Positions 57,312 through 64,000 of a stretch of 64,000 bases of DNA are shown one piece after another. Origin of the DNA: Brevundimonas mediterranea (GTDB lineage Bacteria > Pseudomonadota > Alphaproteobacteria > Caulobacterales > Caulobacteraceae). The stretch lies in assembly GCF_011064825.1 (NCBI RefSeq), contig NZ_CP048751.1, forward strand, positions 3,038,001 through 3,102,000. Direction: 5' to 3'. The notes under the pieces were generated by a model. It did not search any database. It had not been told where the DNA came from and was given only the letters and a program-made list of their open reading frames with translations. How positions within the stretch are numbered: the first letter of the stretch is position 1; each line of letters opens with the position of its first letter. A program made the position numbers and the translations under genes.

Positions 57312-57635
57312 ATGGCGCTTCCGACACCCGTCAACGGCATGATCACCGACGCCGTCACCCAGGCCAACGTCAAGGTGCTGGGCGACGCTCCGGCCATGGC
57401 CATGGGCGCGATCTATCAATCGCTCGCCCACTCCACCGGCATTCTCTACGAGAATGCAGCCTCTTCGCAGCAGCAACTGGCCATCGCCGGCCAGGCCGCG
57501 ACCAATCAGGGGGTCATCCAGATCTACAGCGTCGACACCATGGCCGGCGCTGTCGCCGCCAGCAAGATCAGCCAGTCGGACACGCCTGACAATCTGTTGT
57601 CCCTGCTGACGGCCCTGCGCGCCACGGCGGCCTGA
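57312..57635 (+). CDS. RebB family R-body protein (long form, copy 2)
   Basis: A 107-residue RebB-family paralog that matches copy 1 almost throughout, with about ten differences (for example GQI to GMI, NATSS to NAASS, NMMAL to NLLSL). Signature: PTPVNGMITDAVTQANVKVL and the NQGVIQIYSVDTMAGAV end. The two DNA copies are offset by 378 bases, so this is a recent tandem duplication. An AGAAGGA lies about 10 bases before the ATG. Confidence 0.93.
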   Translation: MALPTPVNGMITDAVTQANVKVLGDAPAMAMGAIYQSLAHSTGILYENAASSQQQLAIAGQAATNQGVIQIYSVDTMAGAVAASKISQSDTPDNLLSLLTALRATAA

Positions 57636-57709
57636 CGCCGAACCCTGGATATCCGTGACGGCCGCGGCGGGAGACTGGCGCCCGCCGCGCCAACCCCTGG
57701 AGGACGACC

Positions 57710-58075
57710 ATGGTCGAGGCGAAGATGAACGAGAAGACGGCGGAAAAATCCGCCCAGACCCTCGGCGACTTCGAGGAGATTCTGAAGCTCATGCTGGAGC
57801 TCAGCAAGAACCCCGCGACGGCCCCCACGGCGGAATCAGCCGCCAACACCCTGCTGACCGTCATCGGCTCGGGCCCCAGCTTCGCGGCGATGCAGAGCCT
57901 GGTGGCCGCCAATCAGGCCAGCGGGATGATGTACCACAACGCCGTCGCCAACCAGCAGACCACCAACATCCTGGGCATGGTCGCGACCATGAACTGCGTC
58001 CAGGCGCTGATGGACAAGCCGTCCGTCATTCCGTGGCCGGACATCGGTCCGCGCCGTGAGGAGCCGTTCGAATGA
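57710..58075 (+). CDS. Divergent Reb-like protein (hypothetical)
   Basis: A 121-residue protein with a unique N-terminal 40 residues (acidic and lysine-rich, MVEAKMNEKTAEKSAQTLGD). Its second half resembles a Reb core: GSGPSFAAMQSLVAANQASG, MMYHNAVANQQTTNILGMVA, aligning with the IYQSLAHSTGILYENA stretch of the clear RebB proteins. It lacks the VTQANVKVLG start. It could be a cap or assembly subunit. GGAGG precedes the ATG by about 7 bases. Overlaps the next gene's start (ATGA). Confidence 0.75.
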   Translation: MVEAKMNEKTAEKSAQTLGDFEEILKLMLELSKNPATAPTAESAANTLLTVIGSGPSFAAMQSLVAANQASGMMYHNAVANQQTTNILGMVATMNCVQALMDKPSVIPWPDIGPRREEPFE

Positions 58076-58407
58076 CACGCGAGGAAAAGCGATTGAGAAC
58101 CGAAGAAGGGCTGGCCGTCGCGGCCTGTCGCGACGACGCCCTGCTGCTGTGCGCCGGAGCCGGCGTGTGCAACGCCGGTCTGATCACCATCATGGCCTCG
58201 GCGGACGCTTTTGCTGCGCGCCTGGCCGCCTCAACGCAGCATGCGGCGGAACTGTCGACGCTGCAGATCCGGCAACTGGCGACCAGCCTGGCCGACATGC
58301 AGCAAATCCGCACGGTCCGGACCGCCGACGTCGGCGTGCGGTCGGTGTCGCAAGTTCGTCAGGAGCCTGCGCCATCGGCCTTCTACGGCGCGCCGGTCGT
58401 CACCTGA
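58072..58407 (+). CDS. Hypothetical protein of the R-body operon
   Basis: A 111-residue protein, N-terminus MTREEKRLRTEEGLAVAACR, then a helical stretch (LLLCAGAGVCNAGLITIMAS, AFAARLAASTQHAAELSTLQ) reminiscent of Reb helices but without the family motif. It contains three Cys, unlike the surrounding Reb proteins. No family is recognised. Its start overlaps the previous stop (ATGA), so it is translated with it. Possibly an R-body assembly factor or minor subunit (inference). Confidence 0.75.
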   Translation: MTREEKRLRTEEGLAVAACRDDALLLCAGAGVCNAGLITIMASADAFAARLAASTQHAAELSTLQIRQLATSLADMQQIRTVRTADVGVRSVSQVRQEPAPSAFYGAPVVT

Positions 58408-58434
58408 GCATCAAGAAAAGGGGGAGGCTTCGTC

Positions 58435-58659
58435 ATGAGCGACACCGTCAACGCACAGATCACCGACGCCGTCACCCAGACCAACGTCAAGGTGCTGGGC
58501 GAGGGGCCGGCGGAAGCCATGGCCGTGTCGGTCCAAGCGGTGGCGCACGCCACCAGCCTGTCGGTCGAGAACGCCAGCCAGACCCAGGGGGGCATGCAGC
58601 AGATCAACAACGCCGCCGTCGGCGCCCTGATCGCCAAGATCCTCGAAATCGCGGTCTGA
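58435..58659 (+). CDS. RebB family R-body protein (short form)
   Basis: A 74-residue short Reb. It keeps NAQITDAVTQTNVKVLGEGP, then AMAVSVQAVAHATSLSVENA and TQGGMQQINNAAVGALIAKI, and ends there, lacking the NQGVIQIYSVDTMAGA part of the long forms. GGGGGAGG lies about 9 bases ahead of the ATG. Its stop is 3 bases from the next Reb start. The short form is close in length to the smaller reb genes known from Caedibacter. Confidence 0.9.
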   Translation: MSDTVNAQITDAVTQTNVKVLGEGPAEAMAVSVQAVAHATSLSVENASQTQGGMQQINNAAVGALIAKILEIAV

Positions 58660-58662
58660 GCG

Positions 58663-58998
58663 ATGGCCTATCCGACCGCCGTGAACAGTCAGATCACCGA
58701 TGCGGTGACGCAGCAGAACCTGATGGTCCTGGGCGCCGCCTCTACGATCGCCATGGGCTCGATCTACCAGAGCGCGGCCCATTCGACGGCGATCGTGTTC
58801 GAGAACGCGGTCCAGGCCCAGCGCCAGGCCTCGATCTGCGCCCAGGCCGCCACCAATCAGGGCGTGATGCAGGTCTATGAGATGGGCAGCATGGTCTCGG
58901 CCATCGCCACCACGCGGATCGCCGCCAGAGCGCCGCCCCCCAGCCCGCTCGAAAACGCCCTTGTTCTGCTTATCGCCGCCAAACTGCTGAATCTCTAG
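58663..58998 (+). CDS. RebB family R-body protein (long form, copy 3)
   Basis: A 111-residue RebB: MAYPTAVNSQITDAVTQQNL, AMGSIYQSAAHSTAIVFENA, QRQASICAQAATNQGVMQVY. It has one Cys and a Leu-rich C-terminus (LENALVLLIAAKLLNL) that is hydrophobic enough to pack or associate with a membrane, a feature absent from copies 1 and 2. It starts 3 bases after the preceding short form, with no RBS of its own, so it relies on coupling. Confidence 0.9.
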   Translation: MAYPTAVNSQITDAVTQQNLMVLGAASTIAMGSIYQSAAHSTAIVFENAVQAQRQASICAQAATNQGVMQVYEMGSMVSAIATTRIAARAPPPSPLENALVLLIAAKLLNL

Positions 58999-59017
58999 AA
59001 TTGTCAGGATCTGAACC

Positions 59018-59251
59018 ATGGCCGCCGACACGCCCGTCAACTCGCAAGTCACCGACGCGGTCACCCAGACCAACGTCAAGGTGCTGGGCGAAGCGCCGGC
59101 CCAATCGATGGCGCTGGTCTATCAGAGCATGGCCCATTCGATTTCCCTGGCCATGCAGAACGCCCAGCAGGCGCAAGGGGGACTGCAGCAGATCGGCAAC
59201 GCCGTCACCTCCAGCGCCGTCACCATGATCATGAACGCGGCGCAGAAATAG
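59018..59251 (+). CDS. RebB family R-body protein (short form, copy 2)
   Basis: A 77-residue short Reb: MAADTPVNSQVTDAVTQTNV, KVLGEAPAQSMALVYQSMAH, ISLAMQNAQQAQGGLQQIGN. It shares the QGGLQQI/NA ending with the other short form, showing a distinct short subfamily. AGGA lies about 9 bases before the ATG. No Cys or Trp is present. Confidence 0.9.
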   Translation: MAADTPVNSQVTDAVTQTNVKVLGEAPAQSMALVYQSMAHSISLAMQNAQQAQGGLQQIGNAVTSSAVTMIMNAAQK

Positions 59252-59282
59252 CGCCTTCATCTGAAACGAGAGCTTTCGCGCC

Positions 59283-59666
59283 GTGACCGAACCGACTGTC
59301 AACAGCCAGATCAAGGACGCCGTTCAGACTTCGACGAACTGGGCGCTGGGCTTCGCGCCGCTCGAGCAGGGCACGCCCTCGACCTCGACGCGCGTCTCGG
59401 CCGGCGGCGCCATCGCCTACGACAAGGCCACCCAGGCGGCGGCTCTGTCGGTGCAGGACGCCGCCGATTACCAGCGCAACATGCTGTCCATCAGCACCAC
59501 CGTCCAGGGCAAGGCCATGGCCATGATGCTGGCGTCGGGCGGGATGAACGAACCGGCGCTTGTCGCCTACGCCATGGCCCTGGTCAGTTCGTTCGCGGCG
59601 CCGATCGCGGCGGGCCTGGCGGCCGAATCCGTCACCACGGCGGTCAAGACCTTTCCCAGAAACTAG
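59283..59666 (+). CDS. Reb-like R-body protein with insert (divergent)
   Basis: A 127-residue protein beginning MTEPTVNSQIKDAVQTSTNW, clearly Reb-derived at the N-terminus, with a Ser/Thr/Gly-rich segment (GTPSTSTRVSAGGAIAYDKA) not found in the others. It then has an Ala-rich helical part (ALVSSFAAPIAAGLAAESVT) in place of the usual end. The start is GTG with GAGAG upstream. It is the last recognisable Reb in the cluster and may have a special structural role. Confidence 0.82.
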   Translation: MTEPTVNSQIKDAVQTSTNWALGFAPLEQGTPSTSTRVSAGGAIAYDKATQAAALSVQDAADYQRNMLSISTTVQGKAMAMMLASGGMNEPALVAYAMALVSSFAAPIAAGLAAESVTTAVKTFPRN

Positions 59667-59689
59667 TCGAAGAGAGAGAAGGAGCAGCC

Positions 59690-60040
59690 ATGTCCCGTTT
59701 GACCCTATCGAAGATGAGCGACGCCGAGGCCGTCGTTCAGGAAGCGCAGACGCTGGAATGGGAGACGCGATGCGAGACCGAGCGGTGGAGCGACGCCGCA
59801 GAAGACAGATCCTCGGCCGAAGGGTTTGAGGAAAGCCAGTCCAGATATCGGGAACTGCGTGCTGCGGCGGAGGCGATGGTCGCCATCCTGTACCGGATGC
59901 AGGAGCCGTTGTTGACCGATCCCTATGCGCCCTGGGCGGCGAAGCTGATGGTCAAGGCGCGGGGCCTGCTGACCGATATCGAAGACGGCGAGCGGGTCGA
60001 GAAGATCTCGTTCGTCTCCGCCGGCTCCGACAAGGAATGA
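59690..60040 (+). CDS. Hypothetical acidic protein of the R-body operon
   Basis: A 116-residue protein, acidic and helical (MSDAEAVVQEAQTLEWETRC, SAEGFEESQSRYRELRAAAE), with MVAILYRMQEPLLTDPYAPW near the middle. No signal peptide or membrane span. No family recognised. AAGGAG is about 6 bases before the ATG. It continues the run of closely spaced genes and is the first of three non-Reb proteins that end the operon. Confidence 0.75.
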   Translation: MSRLTLSKMSDAEAVVQEAQTLEWETRCETERWSDAAEDRSSAEGFEESQSRYRELRAAAEAMVAILYRMQEPLLTDPYAPWAAKLMVKARGLLTDIEDGERVEKISFVSAGSDKE

Positions 60041-60059
60041 GGCCGGAAAGGAGGGTTTG

Positions 60060-60320
60060 ATGACAGACGATTCTCCCTCGCCTGAGGCCGCCGCCGGCGA
60101 GCCGCAGGTTCCGGCTGTAGATCCCATTGTCGTGGCGGCTCGGCGGATGGTCGCCGAGGTCTTCAGGACCTCGGCCGCGCGTCTGCCCGAGTTGCTGGCG
60201 GCTCAGTCGCCGCCGGACACGCCGATTCCCCAGTTCACCGAGGCCATGATCGAGCAGCTTCAGGCGCAGCTGACGCGGGCTCTGGGGCTGCCGCCCGATG
60301 AAGACGGATCCGCCCGATGA
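60060..60320 (+). CDS. Hypothetical protein of the R-body operon
   Basis: An 86-residue protein, starting MTDDSPSPEAAAGEPQVPAV with a Pro/Glu-rich disordered N-terminus, then a helix (VVAARRMVAEVFRTSAARLP) and another around MIEQLQAQLTRALGLPPDED. GGAGG precedes the ATG by about 5 bases. The stop overlaps the next start (ATGA). No family recognised. Confidence 0.7.
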   Translation: MTDDSPSPEAAAGEPQVPAVDPIVVAARRMVAEVFRTSAARLPELLAAQSPPDTPIPQFTEAMIEQLQAQLTRALGLPPDEDGSAR

Positions 60321-60646
60321 CGGATGCGCAAGGGGCGACGGGGCGGCATCTCTATGACTCCATATCGGAGCAGAAGCACACGGTCGTCGACAGTTTCGCC
60401 GATCAGCGCGAGCTGTTGAAACGCGCCGTGGCCGAGCAACGCCTGGCGGCCATGCCCGAGGACATGCAGCGCGCGGCGAGGGGGCCTTCCGCCCAGGTCA
60501 GTCTCGAGATCGTCGAGGCCCTGCAGAAGATCATCGCGCGCGAGGTGACGCGGCAGTTGGACCTCGCGATCTGCGCAATGATCGAACGGACCGCCGCATC
60601 GCCATCGGCCGCCGCACCGGCTGACGGGGCGTCAGGCGGCCAGTAG
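60317..60646 (+). CDS. Hypothetical helical protein of the R-body operon
   Basis: A 109-residue protein, largely helical (MTDAQGATGRHLYDSISEQK, AVAEQRLAAMPEDMQRAARG, VSLEIVEALQKIIAREVTRQ) with an Ala/Gly-rich tail. The last gene of the contiguous cluster; coupled to the previous gene by ATGA. No family recognised. Could be a regulator, chaperone or minor component; nothing in the sequence decides. Confidence 0.72.
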   Translation: MTDAQGATGRHLYDSISEQKHTVVDSFADQRELLKRAVAEQRLAAMPEDMQRAARGPSAQVSLEIVEALQKIIAREVTRQLDLAICAMIERTAASPSAAAPADGASGGQ

Positions 60647-60876
60647 CCGTCAGTATTTTCCAGCACCGCATCAAACGGCTTCACAAAAAGCAAATACACC
60701 CGTCTAAGTAGTGATAACGGGGTTCTTGCAAACTTTGGTTGATGCGACGTCGGCGATCCGGAATCGCGACAAGACCTCGACCGATACGCCCCGTTGGTTC
60801 TGCCAGGCCAAGCGTAGGGGGATGAGCTCGCTTTGGGCTTGACGGTCGCTCCCCACGCCGAGGGGGAGTGACGAAT
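60647..60876 (+). promoter_or_regulatory. Intergenic region before the R-body-associated sigma gene
   Basis: A 230-base gap without a convincing gene. It contains AT-richer stretches (ACAAAAAGCAAATACAC, AAACTTTGG) unlike the surroundings, which may include promoters for the sigma gene. GGGGGAG lies about 8 bases before the ATG at 60877. A short shared string (CTCGCTTT followed by GGG) also occurs in the leader before the first reb gene, but is too short to be sure of. Confidence 0.4.
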
Positions 60877-61614
60877 ATGAATGTCGTCCGGTTGTTTCCG
60901 GATTGGGAGACGCAAGGCGAGAAAGAGAGGGCGCCCGCGACGGTTGCGCCGCCTGAGCGGCGTTCTGCTTCCCATCCTTCAGCGCCGCGCACCCCGTCTC
61001 CGGTCGAGGTTCTGGCCCGAGCGGCCGGCGGCGATCGGGGCGGGATTCCAAAAGCCGGGTTGACGCCTGCGGGCGTGATCGCGCGCGCTCTGGACCGGCC
61101 GCCGTCGATGGACCGTTTCTGGGCGATCTGGATGGTGCATCAGAACAGTCTGCGGCATCGAAGCCTGCGGCTCTCCGGTGGGAATCGGGCCGACGCCGAG
61201 GACGCGTTGAGCGCGGCCATGGTGCGGGCGGCCCAGGCCTTTGACCGCCAGCCGGTGCAGAACCCCGGGGCCTGGCTGGTGCGGATCCTGCACAACGCCT
61301 GCATGGATCAGCACCGCCAGAACGCCAATCGCATTCCCATCGTGGCAGAGGACGCCGATCTGCCGCCGCCGTCCGCCGCCGCCTGGGTCAAGGCGGCGCC
61401 CTCGCCGGAAGAGGCGCTGTCGCAACAGGAAAGCGACGCGGCCTGGGGGCGGGCCATGAACGCTCTTCCGGCCGCCCTGGTCGAGCCCTTGCGGCTCCAT
61501 CTCGACGACTGGAGCGACGAACGGATCGCCGCCCATCTGAACATCAGTCGGGAACTGGTGCGCAAGCGGCGTCAACTGGCCAAGAACCGGCTGAGACTGC
61601 TGCTGGATCTCTAG
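60877..61614 (+). CDS. Sigma-70 family factor linked to the R-body locus
   Basis: A 245-residue sigma-70-like factor. The first 80 or so residues are Pro/Ala/Arg-rich and probably disordered. Region 2 spans about residues 105-155 (LRLSGGNRADAEDALSAAMV, RAAQAFDRQPVQNPGAWLVR, ILHNACMDQHRQNANRI) and region 4 about 190-240 (MNALPAALVEPLRLHLDDWS followed by DERIAAHLNISRELVRKRRQ). No anti-sigma gene adjoins it. It lies at the end of the R-body genes, on the same strand, and is the obvious candidate regulator. Start chosen by the RBS; the in-frame GTG at 60868 is possible. Its stop overlaps the convergent dipZ stop. Confidence 0.86.
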   Translation: MNVVRLFPDWETQGEKERAPATVAPPERRSASHPSAPRTPSPVEVLARAAGGDRGGIPKAGLTPAGVIARALDRPPSMDRFWAIWMVHQNSLRHRSLRLSGGNRADAEDALSAAMVRAAQAFDRQPVQNPGAWLVRILHNACMDQHRQNANRIPIVAEDADLPPPSAAAWVKAAPSPEEALSQQESDAAWGRAMNALPAALVEPLRLHLDDWSDERIAAHLNISRELVRKRRQLAKNRLRLLLDL

Positions 61615-63341
61615 CCGAAGGTGAAGGCGAAGACCTGGACGCCGGGGTCGAGGAATTCGATCTCGAAGGTGCGTTCGCGAACGGCGCCGGACTGGCGGAT
61701 CAACTGATACAGGCGCTGCTGGTCGATGCGTCCCACGCCCTGGGCGTCGATGTCGGACCCGGCGTCCGCGCCAGGCGCCTGGCCGTCGATCAGGACGCGG
61801 AAACGCGGCAGGGCGCCGTTGGACCCGGGCCCCATGACCAGGTGCAGGTCGCGCGCCTTGAAGCGGAAGGACAGCCGGCCGCCAGCCGCCGCCAGTTCGG
61901 CGTGTTCGCGCGTCACGCGCCAGCGCCCGACCAGGCTCCAGTCGTTGAGGTCCAGCGGGCTGGCCACATAGGTTTTGACGGCGTCGCGGGCGAGGCCGCC
62001 CGGCGAACGGAAGTTCTCGGCGCGGGCGTAGCCGACATAGGTTTCGGGCGAACCGAGCTGGTCCATGGCGGCGGCGGCCTCGGCGCCCTGGGCCTGGACC
62101 TGGACCACGTCGGCGGCGACATCGGCGGCCCCGGCCTCCTTGAGCAGTTGCTGGATGACCCGTTCCGAGCCCTCATAGTCGCCCTCGCCGAAATGGTGGT
62201 GGCGGATGCGGCCCTGGGCGTCGATGAAATAATGGGCGGGCCAGTACTGGTTCTTGAAGGCGCGCCAGATGGCGAAGTCGTTGTCCATGGCGACCGGATA
62301 GTCGACGCCCAGGCGGCGGACGGCGTCGCGGACGTTGGCCTCCGACTTCTCGAAGGCGAATTCGGGCGTATGGACGCCGATCACGACCAGGCCCTGATCC
62401 TTGTACTTTTCGGCCCAGGCGCGGACGTAGGGCAGGGCGCGCAGGCAGTTGATGCAGGAGTAGGTCCAGAAATCGACCACCACCACCTTGCCGCGCAGCT
62501 GTTGCGGCGTCAGGGGCGGGGAGTTGATCCAGGTGGTGGCGCCGGTCAGGGGCGGCATGTTCCCCTCGACCGGCAGATTGGCCAGATCCGTCGGCGCCGC
62601 GTTCATCGGCGCGCCGCGACCGATGCCGCTCAGCAGCGCCTGTTCCAGACGGCCGGTGCTTCCGGCCGAAATCCGGGTCAGCAGGCCCGTGTCCAGGCCC
62701 AGACCGATGGCGACCACGCCGATCAGCACCAAGGCGCCCAGGCCGCGCCGCACCCATTCGCCGAGGCCCAGCGCGCCCTTCATGGCCTTGAACACCCGTC
62801 CGCCCACCAGCAGGGCCAAGGCCAGGGAGGTGGCGGCGCCCGCCGCATAGGCCAGCAGCAGAACGGTCGAGCCGACGCCTGCGCCCTGCAAGGCGGCGCC
62901 GGTCAGGATCACGCCCAGTATGGGGCCTGCGCAGGGCGCCCACAGCAGGCCGGTGGCCACGCCCAGCAACAGGGAGGCGCGGACGTCGCCCTGGTCTGCG
63001 GAGCGGCGCTCGACGCGATCGGTCAGCCAGGAACCGGCCGCCACGAAGGGTCGCATCAGCCGGTCGCCGATGGAGGGCACGAGCAGGCTGAGGCCCAGGA
63101 CGGCCATGACCGCAAGCGCGATCCAGCGACCGACCTCATTGGCGCGCACGGCCCAGCCGCCGCCCAGGGCCGCCAGGGTCGCAACCCCGGCGAAGGTGAC
63201 GGCCATGCCGACCAGCAGGGGCAGGCCGTTGCGCACGAACGGCCGACCGGCGCGGGCGAAGACGAAGGGCAGGACCGGCAGGATACAGGGGCTGACGATG
63301 GTCAGGGCGCCAGCGAGATAGGAGAGCAGGAACAGGATCAT
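61611..63341 (-). CDS. DipZ-type fusion of CcdA/DsbD-like membrane domain and TlpA-like thioredoxin
   Basis: A 576-residue inner-membrane protein. The N-terminal DsbD/CcdA domain has six or more helices (about residues 1-215) with IVSPCILPVLPF and LWAPCAGPILG as its redox Cys positions. A periplasmic thioredoxin domain follows with the CxxC in YSCINCLRALP at about residue 298. The C-terminal about 140 residues form a beta-rich domain (VGYARAENFRSPGG, GRLSFRFKARDLHLVMGPGS) of the kind found in DipZ proteins. It moves electrons across the membrane to periplasmic thiols. The in-frame GTG at 63374 is an alternative start. Confidence 0.9.
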   Translation of the reverse strand: MILFLLSYLAGALTIVSPCILPVLPFVFARAGRPFVRNGLPLLVGMAVTFAGVATLAALGGGWAVRANEVGRWIALAVMAVLGLSLLVPSIGDRLMRPFVAAGSWLTDRVERRSADQGDVRASLLLGVATGLLWAPCAGPILGVILTGAALQGAGVGSTVLLLAYAAGAATSLALALLVGGRVFKAMKGALGLGEWVRRGLGALVLIGVVAIGLGLDTGLLTRISAGSTGRLEQALLSGIGRGAPMNAAPTDLANLPVEGNMPPLTGATTWINSPPLTPQQLRGKVVVVDFWTYSCINCLRALPYVRAWAEKYKDQGLVVIGVHTPEFAFEKSEANVRDAVRRLGVDYPVAMDNDFAIWRAFKNQYWPAHYFIDAQGRIRHHHFGEGDYEGSERVIQQLLKEAGAADVAADVVQVQAQGAEAAAAMDQLGSPETYVGYARAENFRSPGGLARDAVKTYVASPLDLNDWSLVGRWRVTREHAELAAAGGRLSFRFKARDLHLVMGPGSNGALPRFRVLIDGQAPGADAGSDIDAQGVGRIDQQRLYQLIRQSGAVRERTFEIEFLDPGVQVFAFTFG

Positions 63342-63491
63342 GAAGGCGGGCCTGACGTGACGGGCGTCACTCACATACGAAGCCGGGAGGCGTTCGGTTA
63401 CCCTTCGGCGTACGATCTCCCACAGATAGACGCCCTGTCCCTGCTCGAACGGGCTAGACTTCGCGCTTCCGATCCCCGATTCGCTGGCCCA

Positions 63492-64000
63492 TGACGATCC
63501 ACGCTCCGCCGCCGGAAGGCGGCCGTATCATCGACGAGCCGATGGAGACGGCCCTCAGCCGTCGCTATCTGGCCTACGCCCTGTCGACCATCACCAACCG
63601 CGCCCTTCCCGATGTTCGGGACGGGTTCAAGCCCGTGCACCGGCGCATCCTGTACGCCATGCACCAGATGCGGCTGAACCCGCAGGCGGCGGCGCGCAAA
63701 TGCGCCAAGGTCGTCGGCGAGGTCATGGGCGGATACCACCCGCACGGCGACGCCTCGATCTATGAAGCCCTGGTGCGTCTGGCCCAGGATTTCGCCCAGC
63801 GCTATCCGCTGGTCGACGGCCAGGGGAACTTCGGCAATATCGACGGCGATAGCGCCGCGGCCATGCGCTACACCGAGTGCAAGCTGACGCCGGCGGCCGT
63901 GCTGCTGCTGGACGGGATCGATCAGGACTCGGTCGATTTCCGCGCCACCTACGACGATCAGGACGAGGAGCCGGTGGTTCTGCCGGCCGGTTTCCCCAAC
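63492..64000 (+). CDS. parC: DNA topoisomerase IV subunit A (partial, C-terminus beyond window)
   Basis: The first 169 residues of the topoisomerase IV cleavage subunit, which separates linked daughter chromosomes. Seen: [37 protein letters not shown], the [20 protein letters not shown] quinolone-region and [20 protein letters not shown] with [12 protein letters not shown]; the active Tyr sits in MRYTE. The region is typical of ParC rather than GyrA, by the RKCAKVVG and DVRDGF context. The gene continues past 64000. It is divergent from dipZ. Confidence 0.94.

Noticed and set aside
56934..60646. Interpreting the small helical proteins as phage coat or gas-vesicle proteins
   Set aside because: They lack GvpA motifs and any phage neighbours, while the VTQxNVKVLG and QxxNQGV signatures are those of Reb proteins.

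Overview
The window is high-GC, densely packed chromosomal DNA from an alphaproteobacterium. Gene order and protein content suggest Caulobacterales, most likely Brevundimonas or a close relative. Examples are trpE beside a PpiD-type foldase, tpiA-secG-pyrG, and rpoZ-rsh-pyrE-pdxJ-acpS-lepB-rnc-era. The genus is inferred from gene order and protein sequence only; no rRNA is present. No insertion sequence, prophage, CRISPR array or rRNA operon was seen. Three tRNAs are present: Pro(CGG), Gln(UUG) and Leu(UAG).

Positions 1-13309 are mostly housekeeping: trpE (cut by the window start), a membrane-anchored peptidyl-prolyl isomerase, tpiA, secG, pyrG, hemB, a GNAT acetyltransferase, a DUF924 protein and ilvC. 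Among them sit a probable metal-related pair (a His-rich outer-membrane protein and a small Cys/His protein), a lipoprotein-type methyltransferase, and a 750-base non-coding stretch holding a large inverted repeat. Positions 13843-25522 form an iron/TonB region with two sigma/FecR/TonB-receptor systems. One runs rightward with heme oxygenase and TonB (heme use). The other runs leftward with a Tat-exported PLP enzyme.

Positions 25807-45312 mix cheD, dps, an amino-acid permease, hrpB, an MHS-type transporter, two RNA methyltransferases, a glycosyltransferase and a TetR-BtuFCD-like ABC operon. They continue with a lytic transglycosylase, dapA-smpB, a NYN-domain protein with a family-5 uracil-DNA glycosylase, and folK. 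From 45397 runs the long rpoZ-rsh-pyrE-pdxJ-acpS-lepB-rnc-era run, followed by a serine beta-lactamase-like protein, a CoA-transferase (opposite strand), a SnoaL-like protein and recO. The rsh gene appears to start at a CTG codon overlapping the rpoZ stop.

The most striking segment is 56934-61614, between recO and the dipZ/parC boundary. It is an R-body (Reb) locus with six clear or probable RebB-family paralogs, one divergent Reb-like protein and four small unrecognised proteins, all tightly spaced on one strand. A lone sigma-70-family factor follows. R-bodies are coiled protein ribbons first known from Caedibacter, the killer endosymbiont of Paramecium. Here the locus lies between chromosomal core genes and carries both long and short Reb subunits plus partners with no obvious known relatives. 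The window ends inside parC.
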